From Monoplex corrugatus (taxonomy: Eukaryota > Mollusca > Gastropoda > Littorinimorpha > Ranellidae): DNA of 64,000 nucleotides. Both the position numbers and the translations under genes were made by a program. The stretch is from contig CM060312.1 in NCBI GenBank assembly GCA_030674185.1, positions 35,567,862-35,631,861 on the forward strand, read 5' to 3'. Numbering within the stretch: position 1 is the stretch's first letter; the number at the start of each line of letters is the position of its first letter. Below, one piece after another: positions 55,659 through 64,000 of this stretch. The notes under the pieces were generated by a model. That model made no database searches and was not told the origin of the DNA. It saw only the letters and a program-made list of their open reading frames with translations.

Positions 55659-56682
55659 CCCTTTGACTCCTGCACCCTATCATCATCCTGCATTGTGAAC
55701 CATGCTAGCAAAGCAAAAACTTAACCCTCTGATTCCCTGCAGGAAGCTGGTGGATAGGGTGAGGGAGTCAAGGATTATTTTAAGAGTGCACTGGATTCAA
55801 GCTTTCTGCTTCCTTACAAATGACAAAGGGGTCCTTCAATCTACAGTAGTTGTGGAGGAAACAAAACATTTTTAAGTCTTTTGTTACTCACTCCCGCTTT
55901 AGCGGGAGAGTAGGTCTACTTTCTTACTGTAAGAACTGAATTTGTTCATACGCTGTCTTTCATTTCCTGGGTTTCCTGAGAAAGTAAACTGAAAAGAGGG
56001 TACTTATGTTACTGTTTCTCTACTCAATGTGGATGAATAACAAACATGACATGTGATATACTGTTGTGTACAGAACTGAAGTCGTAATAAAAATAGCATG
56101 ATTTAACAGACCTGCGTGCATGTGGTGTCGCACAGGAGACAAAACAGTTGACAATATTGTATCACAAGATAAACAAAATGATTACGTGGACAGAGACAGC
56201 AACATATACAGCCGAAATGGAATAACGACATGCTGGTAGGCCCTACTTACAGATTCATCTGTCTGTCATGTCACTGTCTCATTGTGAACAAGGTAGGCCT
56301 ATCCAGTCACACAACATGTCACTGTATCATTGTTGCCACCACATAATAGCATCAAAGCACGAGCCTGTTGCTCCAAATACAATGTCTCTTTCTAAACAGT
56401 TTTGCTGCAAAATTACGTTGTGACTAACATAAAACAGAGGACGGTAAGATTATAAATGCTACGCTATGAGTTATTTACATGTAGAGGCTATTGGTGTCAT
56501 TGTCACCAGATTGTCACAAAATGTCACACAAAGGTAACACGGGTGTGATACACTTTGAAGCAATCGTGCTGATTGCAGCAAAGGTATACTGAGCACTTTT
56601 CGCACATCATGGTTGTTTTCCTGAGTTTGAAGGGGTTGTCAGCATATCTGGTTCCTGGGTGGCGTGTGTCTGCTTGCGCGCT

Positions 56683-56714
<32 letters not shown>

Positions 56715-57179
56715 AACAGGCGCACTTCTCTCTCTCTTGCTTGTTCTAAATCAACAGCGACTTTCCAAAGGGGGTGGGAGACGATTGGTGTATGGAGAGG
56801 GGGTAGTCTTGGAGACTGGACTGAGTTATAATGACATTGACAACCACAGCAGGAAGCAGCTGTAGTAGGTCTGACAAACAGGAAACAGTAGGGCCTACCT
56901 AAACAACAGCCTCACTGCTGTCCCATGGGAACAGGAGGAAAATGTTTATTTTTTCATAAACATGCCTGGGTGACCACGCTGAGTAGAACAGGGAAACCCG
57001 CCAAAGGCAATCAGATCCAGGAATGCAGAATATAAACACAAGGGTCGTATCTGCTCACTGCATATTTACCGCGAGGAAAGCGGGAAGCCAGTAGGAAGGA
57101 TAGACGCTCTACCTCCCGCTAAACTCACCGCCGGTAATGAAGGGTAGAGGATGGTTTTAGATTTTCAGTACTCAAAGAG
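55659..57179. mobile_element. TTAA-bounded element (1521 bp)
   Basis: TTAA at 55655-55658 and 57180-57183. Terminal repeats CCCTTTGACTCCTG (left) and CTCTTTGAGTACTG (right complement), 11 of 14 matching. A second left-end-like motif (TTAACCCTCTGATTCC) lies 66 bp inside. The interior has no readable transposase, a near-palindrome CCCGCTTTAGCGGG at 55893-55906 and a GT run at 56691-56714. Two GC-rich imperfect palindromes lie near the right end (about 57069-57083 and 57114-57134). piggyBac-type by ends only. Confidence 0.55.
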
Positions 57180-57183
57180 TTAA

Positions 57184-57840
57184 GAGATATTGACATGACC
57201 CATTTTGAAAGTCAAAGCAGTCAGAAATGATAAAAGCACAAAAAATACGTTAATAATTGTTCACATTTGCAAACGTTCATCCAAATACACAAAAGACCAT
57301 GTCAAACTAGGAATTTTATTTTTCATTCAAGTTATGAAATGTGGCATATAAGCAAAAACCACATACACAAACAAACAAGAAATAAATTTATTTTTTTCTT
57401 AATTTATGAAACATGGTATAAATGGAAACCATATCCTGACATGAACTCTCAACTATATATAAAGGGGGGGGGGGGGGGGTGTACATTCATGGAGGTTGCC
57501 TATATGCATATAGGCCTACCTGTAAACCATGAACTGGCTGCCTGTTGAGCAGACAATCTTGCGCCAAGTCCTATGCATTCAATCACATCAAACTTGTTGG
57601 TTATGACGAAATTTCATAAGTATCCAGCAGAAAAGACTGCATAAAACATTTCACATCTAGCATATTTACATTTTAATATCATTTCCCGTATTCACATCAA
57701 GGACCTGAACAAAGTCCCAATAGTATAATGATGAACACAGAAATTTTTGACAAGCTCATCACGATGATCGAAAGGAATGAAAAACTAAAGCATGCACAAA
57801 GTTTTAAAAAAATTGTCCAATTAATCAACAACAAGTACCG
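57184..57840. other. Non-coding, no gene recognised
   Basis: AT rich, a G tract at 57465-57479. Nothing else recognised. Confidence 0.5.
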
Positions 57841-57844
57841 TAAA

Positions 57845-59295
57845 GTATGGTAAGTATTAGTTAATGCCCACTTCCCAGTTTGGATAAAAAATTCTAGTAA
57901 ACACCCACCCCCCACTTTGGAAAATCCCAGTACAGTTTCTGAAACTAATGACATTATAGTTCCTCCCTCCCAACACAAGGAGGGTGAAAAGTTTGAAACC
58001 ATGCCACAATCAAATGGAAATTCTCAGCACTTGAATATCTGTTGAATGATGTGGAAGGCAAATTTTCTTAAGCAGCACAGGAGTTTGGAGTAAACAAAAA
58101 ACAAACTATGGAATGGAGAGCACAATGGGACCAGTTAGTTCAACACAACACACGTAGCACCAAGAACAAATCAAAAACTTTATCATGGTGGTTCGATCTC
58201 TGGAAGTGGACCTCAGAGTTCTAGATTTCTTCAATGATGAACAGGCCAAGTTGCGAGAAACAGACTTTCTGAGAACAGCCTTGTACCTAGCTAATGGCCT
58301 TGAACAGGACTATTTCATGTCTTCACCAAAATGGCTCAAGCAATGAAAATGTGACATCATGTGTCCATAAGGTGCAATATGCCTGCAGACCAGATGGTGC
58401 CTACCAATCTTGAAGAGCTATTGTTTGAGTCTTGACAAAACATTTTGAGACTGAGCCACCACCATACATATCCTTTGAGGATTATCTTAAATGGGGATCA
58501 GACTATTTTTAGATTTGATATGGTGCCCAGCTGTATTACCACAGCAAACACATCAGAACATGCACCTACGACAATAAATACATCAAAACAAAGACAACAA
58601 AGGCTGAAAAATGTAGATTCAGTGCTGCTGTGCTTGCTGCTGCTCATGGTGTGAAGTTTCCATTTTTCATCACACTCTGAGAACGAAAAGGACAACTCTC
58701 TCAGCATGCTCGTCTGCAGCTTCAAGGACCAGACAATGTGCAAGTGACGGCAACCCAGACAGGCTGAATGACAAGAGAAGCCCTCAATAGATCCAGCCAC
58801 TCCTTTGCTGCTCAAATCAACATCACTTGCTGGTCCTTGACAACTATAGCGCTGTAGAACAGCTCCAGTCAGGGATGCTTTGTGTGTACAGGATGTCAAC
58901 CTAGTTTTTATATCTAGTGACTGCACTTTTCTGGCACAACCATCTGACATCGGCATGGGAAAACCATTCAAAGATGGCATCTGAGATAGTTGGGTGGAAT
59001 GGATGGCACAACCAAGACTCCTGACTGTAGCTGGCAATTTCAGACAGCAAAAGTGACAAGATTAATCAGATAGGTTGCCCAAGTATGGAAAAGGGTGAAT
59101 CCAGACATCACTGTCAACATCTTTATCAGAGACGCAATCTCCAGTATGCTGGATGGGCCAGAGCATGACCAGACCCTGCAATGATTTCCAGGTGATATTG
59201 CAGCCCAGTTGCTCAATGCTGACAATCAACACTTGGACTGCGACAATGAGGAGCAACAGATTCTGAGGCAGACAACAATGGACTGTACAAGTTGA
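57845..59295 (+). pseudogene. pogo/Tigger-like transposase pseudogene (copy 2)
   Basis: Plus-strand CENP-B/pogo-type transposase with many stops. N-terminal helix-turn-helix part near 58060-58330 (VDLRVLDFFNDEQAKLRETD, then GLEQDYFMSSPKWLKQ). The DDE domain begins NGDQTIFRFDMVPS at 58491, followed by a SVLLCLLLLMV segment near 58620. The later FLAQPSDIGMGKPFKDGI at 58930 matches the family's LQP-DV--NKPFK motif. Homologous to the minus-strand copy at 12880-14130, including the flanking TAAACACCCACCC upstream. Inactive. Confidence 0.78.
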
Positions 59296-59329
59296 CTTTC
59301 TTGAGGGACATTCCCTCTCGCTCTCTTTG

Positions 59330-59692
59330 TGTGTATGACTGTGTGTGTGTGTGTACACGCGCGCGTGTGCATGTGTGCTGATAGAGGTGGAACATGTCAG
59401 AGGTCTCTAAAAAATTACCAAAGTAACTGTTTCTGTTGGTGGTGGTGGTGGTATTTTATTTGGTTTAGATTAATCATTGGAGTAAACTTTTTTTCTTTTT
59501 TTTTTGCATCTGTCTCTTTCAAACATGCAAACATACTGAATGCAGGCATTGCATGCATGCACAAACATTTAGGCACACACGAAAGTAAGCATATGCAGAA
59601 AAATATGCGTTATGTGTGCATACACACACACACACACACACACATGAATATACACAAACTTACACACCACACACACACACACTATATGCATT
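59330..59692. repeat. GT, TGG and CA microsatellites
   Basis: GT run 59339-59355, (GGT)n at 59436-59451 and CA arrays at 59622-59644 and 59665-59683. Confidence 0.85.
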
Positions 59693-59695
59693 AAC

Positions 59696-62190
59696 AGTCA
59701 CAAATTAATCCATGAAATCAGTGAATGTATGAAAATTTAAGGCCAATGCTTACATAAAATTGGGTTACTGGACACCCACAATGTATCATTGTATGGCAAG
59801 GAATAATGAAACTGCTCTTTAAAAACCATGGGTTGGTTACTGGACACCATGACAAATGGCGAGGAGTATCTAGTGAAACTACTCTTTAATTATGGGTTAC
59901 TGACATTTGCGATATACGGCACGCAAGTAAAATGGCGACATACAGGAAAGGTTATCACACGTACATTTCCAAAGCAACCACATTCAGAATGTACGTAGTA
60001 ATAAAAGTAACATAAATACTACTAATAACGTGAATAGCAAGGAAGCATAATACCATTTCAGAGTTTAAAACCAAAGAAAAATAACTGAAACCAATCCCTT
60101 CCACACTCATTAGAATACATAAAAGGCTGTTATTAGGGATGCCAACCATATTACATTTCATTCTGCACTTCCAGATCAAAGGGGAAAAAGCAATACACGC
60201 ACTATATAGGGGCCTACCTGCTATGACAAATCATTCAAAGAACAAAGACCACACAAAGGTAAGCAACATAGCACAATGGACAGCAAATGCTTGTCCAAAT
60301 GTTTACATTACAATCTATGTGGCAGAGAAGAGCACTGATTGCTAAGGAAGAATTTGTACCCCCCCCCCCCCCCCCAACCAGTCTGAAACATCACCAAGAC
60401 GTCGAGGGATGAAAGAGTCAATGGTCAGCAGTGACCTGGAAAGCCCAAAGTGGACAAATGCAGCGTGATGTTGAGGTCTCTTTCACCCCAGTGATCCATT
60501 TCTTCTTCAATGTGGATCTCACTTTAAATCACGGTTATTTTTTATATTTATAAAATATGCTTTTTGAACCAGCTGGGGAGGTTGCATTCTGATCAAGGTA
60601 GAATTTGTCAACAAGGGGGAAATAAAGGTGTAAGGATCTATAAGAAGAAAGACTGAAAAAGAATACAATGGCCATGTTCAAATGTAATACTGTTATCATT
60701 ATGATAAATCAGTACTAAATGAAAAATGTATGCCTACATCTCCCAACAGATTAATGAACAGACACAAGAAATGTGGAAAGCTCAGGACGGATATGGCACA
60801 CACAATGCATGCAGACTGCCATATAACCCATATCCATTAAACATTATTTTCACAGGCTAAAACAAGACTTCTAACTGACATCTGATGTGAACAGTTGAAC
60901 TCACCTTTCTCCCACACGCACATATACACACCCAACACAGATCCATTTTAAATCTGACAGTGCAACCAAATTAAAAAATAAAAAAAAACCTAGCTGTGCA
61001 TAATTAGCACATTTATTTCTTGTTAAAAAGACTGTGTGTGAACAATGAGGTTTCTACGAAATAACCGTTTTTTGGACTCTAAACCATAATCACATGATGA
61101 TGAACAACTTTACTGAATAAAAAAATTTTTTTTTTTTAAATTAAAAAAAAGGCATACAACTCCTGCATAGAAAAGTAACAATCAATTTGATACAGTCACA
61201 TACTACATAATACAGTGACATACTAAATAATACATAATACAAAGTATCGCATGCAAAGACGAAGCTGTGTCAGATGAAATGTACATCGGCAATATGAGGT
61301 AATTGTCAAATACTTTGAGCAATACCTTTAAAGATAGTCTATTGAAGGGTATGATCTATCAGAAATCTCTAAGGGCCCACTGCACAGGCTCTTCCTGAGC
61401 CCACTGCGTAGGCACAGACTTTATGCATAAGGGAAAAAATCCTAATGGACTTTGAACAAAAAAAGATTGAAAGTGTTGCCTCTGGATTTATGTGAATTTA
61501 AAATTGACACTGCCCAAGTTTCAATGAGATAAAACAATAGGGGGAAAATGGGAAAAAAACCAACCATCAATCAAGCTGAGTGTAGTGTCTCCATCACTGA
61601 GAGTAACTATGTCTCCACCACCAATCTGAGTGAAGTGTATCTGCCACCTAATTTTACACTATGACTTATTATATAACACTTGAATGGGGACTTTTTCTCA
61701 AATCCCTGTCAAGCTATAAGCACTTACCATTTCTAACATGTGCTATCCTGGCTCTGCCTCAACCAAAATTTCTGTCAAGTGACTTACCAAGACCTCATTC
61801 TAGTACAGCAAATCAGAGTCATTTCTGCCAGGGAAGCCAACTTCTTTTCTTTAATTCAGTAGCCTCATAAAAAGAAAGTCCCTCATGATAATCAGTGATA
61901 CAAGAAGGGATGGCTGGGCAGAAGTTACTGTTTGAAATGACAACTGCATGTAAGTAATCAGTGATATAAGAAAAATCCTCATTTTAGCCTCATGCAAAAT
62001 GACCGTTTCTAACATGTGCAAACCTAATTAATGGAGGAGGGTCATGTCACCTCTGAGCTTTGAACTGGGAGCCCAATGAAGTTGATGGTAGAATTAGAAG
62101 CCACAAAAGAGATTTCGTAGAACCAACAGCCCGACATAAGCATAGATCCCTAAGGTAGTGACTTGTAAAAGGTTTCTCTGATATGCTGCT
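59696..62190. other. Non-coding, no gene recognised
   Basis: Imperfect duplication near 59760-59900 (GGGTTACTGGACACC, GAAACT(G/A)CTCTTTAA). C tract at 60359-60375. A stretch at 61353-61400 resembles the interior of the MITE at 33893-34131. No exon recognised. Confidence 0.5.
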
Positions 62191-62195
62191 GTTAA

Positions 62196-62348
62196 CTTTT
62201 TCACATCGTAACGCTAGCCCACTAGCGTTCACGTGGAGAACCGCAGGAGCTGGAACGCTAGGGGTATAGCGTTCAGCAAGCTTGCCGCTGACAACGTAAC
62301 ACTAGGATTCTAGCATCTTGCGTTAGAAAATTCCTACTGTGAAGCCAG
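62196..62348. mobile_element. 153-bp TTAA MITE with three palindromes 44 bp apart
   Basis: TTAA at 62192-62195 and 62349-62352. Palindromic motifs AACGCTAGCCCACTAGCGTT (62210), AACGCTAGGGGTATAGCGTT (62254) and AACACTAGGATTCTAGC (62298) start exactly 44 bp apart. The ends share only a loose CT---TTCACA. Non-coding. The layout matches the ends of the piggyBac elements in this window. Confidence 0.6.
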
Positions 62349-62784
62349 TTAAGGTCTAGGGAAACAACCTCTATTATAGTATCAAGTAACCATTTCTAAA
62401 TACTGTGAGTAAAAAGTCTATTTGAAGAATTTTTAGGGCGCGAGAACAACGTCACCCGAACCGCGTGCTTCACTGAAACAAAGGTAAATATAGAGCGCCC
62501 TGCAAATGCGCGATATCGCTGTTCACTCAGGATTGTGGAATTTGTGTGTGTGTGTGTGTACTTATCTGTGATTCTGATCAGATGATACAAGTCATGGAGA
62601 ATTGGTGAGCCTCTTTTTTCTGTTTTGTTTACATCTGCTGAATGGATGAAATGCTTGTCTGAAATGCTCCTCAATCATATTTCATTGCACAAATAACTTC
62701 AAAGCATGTCAGAACAAACCTTATACTGTAGATATCCTAAAAGAGGATTAAATTACCTTTCTAACCATACCCTACATGTTGATG

Positions 62785-64000
62785 TTAGTCATTTGGGGCA
62801 CCTGTGAAAATTAATTCAAAGTGGCCTAAAAATGCACGTTTCCAGGGAAAGGAGTCAGTGGCAGCTGGCACGTCTGCAGGGAAGTAGGTCAAATAGCCAG
62901 CTGACGATGCCAATGTGTTAAGACATCGTTCAGCTGGCCACAATGAGGCGATCAGTATCATCCTTGCTGTCTTAAGTCTCATTTTTCTGATCACTTTCAA
63001 CAAGATGGAGTAAGGAGGGAAGACATGACTCATGAGTGGGCTCCGGTCTGTCAACAGGGTGTCAGTGGTGTAGGTTTCTATGTCATGGACTGGAAATATA
63101 TATAATTGTTGAACTTGGCTGCAAACAAGTCTATCCAGGGTAGGAACCAGAGGTTCCAAAGCCATTCTAGAGTCATTTTGTTCAGAGCAGCATTTGTCTA
63201 CTCCAGGCTTTCCAGCTCACTGCTGATCATCGACTCTTTGGTCTCATGACATCCTTGGTGTTGTTACAAGTTGATAGACGGTATTAAAAAAAGAAAAGAG
63301 AAAAAAAAAAGGAAAGAAAGACAGAAAGATGACCTATCTGTCCAAGGGAAGATTTCTTCCTGAATGAAATTTCACAGATATATCGATGAGACTGGTTTAA
63401 TGAATCTGCACTGAATATGCACCTGAGGCAAACATGGCGTCTAGTCCAGGGGAGCAATGTCATTGGGCCTCCACACTGTCTGTGGCCCCAATTTCCATGC
63501 TCATTAGCATGGAATGAAGCTCCATGAATAATGAAGTCCAATGGAGGAAGAGGCCTCTGTGAAGTAGTGGTACATTTCCCATGGGTGAGCCTTCTTCAGC
63601 TGGATCTCAGTATCTCGATCCTCGAGGGGGAGGGGGCCTCAGTCCACTGTGGAGATCTGGAGGACTAGATCAACAGGGGTGGTAAAATGGGATTGACCAC
63701 GAAGGAGAGGGTCTTTGAACCTCTCCAATGGAGAATGTCATCCCTGGCCACAGGATGCATGTGCTGTTGCAAGGCATGAGAGAAGAGTGGAAGTACTCCC
63801 ATGCTGGGGGAGTTCTGTAAAGGACCGAGACCAGACCTGAGCCGAGGTCCTCAGCCTATGAGGTTGGTACAAGATGCCTGTTATTTAGAGGAGGCCTTAA
63901 GCAGAGACACGCCCATTTAGAATAGCAGATATGACACCCAGTTGTTTGCTAAGTGTCTCCAGCAGATTTCCCCATATCCCTCTCACATGGGGCACTCAGG
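62785..64000 (-). mobile_element. DIRS-like retrotransposon fragment (RT/RNase H region)
   Basis: The open minus frame 63165-62785 reads as the RNase H tail of a tyrosine-recombinase (DIRS/Ngaro) retrotransposon: LMSHVFPPYSILLKVIRKMR, then ARMILIASLWPAERCLNTLA. This fits the FPPF-L---L-K-R------LIAP-WP signature. Up to the window edge the minus strand gives further degraded pieces (SPLERFKDPLL near 63728, TEASSSIGLHYS near 63555). Frameshifts are present. It continues beyond the window. Confidence 0.62.

Noticed and set aside
57845..59295. Host-type CENP-B-like gene
   Set aside because: Numerous stops and a second inverted copy at 12880-14130 show it is a dead pogo/Tigger element.
62210..62315. 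Regularly spaced palindromes resembling a tiny CRISPR array
   Set aside because: The genome is eukaryotic, the repeats diverge, only three units exist, and TTAA ends explain it as a MITE.
62196..62810. Longer TTAA element ending at TTAA 62811
   Set aside because: It would cut into the DIRS-like frame, which runs continuously down to 62785, and the terminal match is poorer than the 62349 end.

Overview
This is a window of animal nuclear DNA. It has two spliced genes with GT-AG introns, large introns full of transposon debris, long CA/GT microsatellites and no bacterial gene organisation. Protein similarity and the repeat types (RTE-, CR1- and Jockey-like LINEs, piggyBac, pogo, hAT, DIRS, tRNA-derived SINEs) fit a lophotrochozoan, most likely a mollusc. 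The phylum is my inference; no taxon-specific marker was read.

The two host genes are both on the plus strand. (1) The 3' end of TAF3, the TFIID subunit that reads H3K4me3. One proline/serine-rich and basic exon (3940-5050) is followed by two short exons (5583-5686 and 15882-16008) that together encode the C-terminal PHD finger. A 10.2 kb intron splits the PHD finger and is packed with mobile elements. (2) A complete RPN1 (ribophorin I, oligosaccharyltransferase subunit 1) gene with ten coding exons from 28022 to 50447. All junctions were checked for phase and give a 601-residue protein with signal peptide, luminal domain, one membrane helix and cytosolic helical tail. The 11.9 kb between the genes holds no gene I recognise.

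Mobile DNA by region: 0.8-3.4 kb, two LINE remnants. 5.9-15.6 kb (TAF3 intron), an internally deleted piggyBac, a second piggyBac remnant, a nearly complete 3.4 kb piggyBac with an apparent intron, a second copy of the first LINE, a pogo/Tigger pseudogene and another LINE fragment. 28.3-50 kb (RPN1 introns), an hAT-like element with target duplication, an inverted-repeat MITE, minisatellites, SINE pieces, several LINE fragments and two TTAA-bounded elements. 52-64 kb (downstream), a CR1/L2-like LINE end, a tRNA-derived SINE, a LINE RT scrap, a large TTAA-bounded element, a second pogo/Tigger pseudogene, a palindromic TTAA MITE and a DIRS-like fragment at the window edge.

The most interesting pattern is shared by at least five TTAA-bounded elements whose motif sequences are otherwise unrelated. 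Near one end, 7-17 bp inside the TTAA, each carries a palindromic motif repeated in direct orientation 41-45 bp away (three copies exactly 44 bp apart in one MITE). In the elements with readable transposase this is the end next to the start codon. This looks like a conserved layout of transposase-binding sites, about four helical turns apart, whose sequence diverges between families while its geometry is kept.
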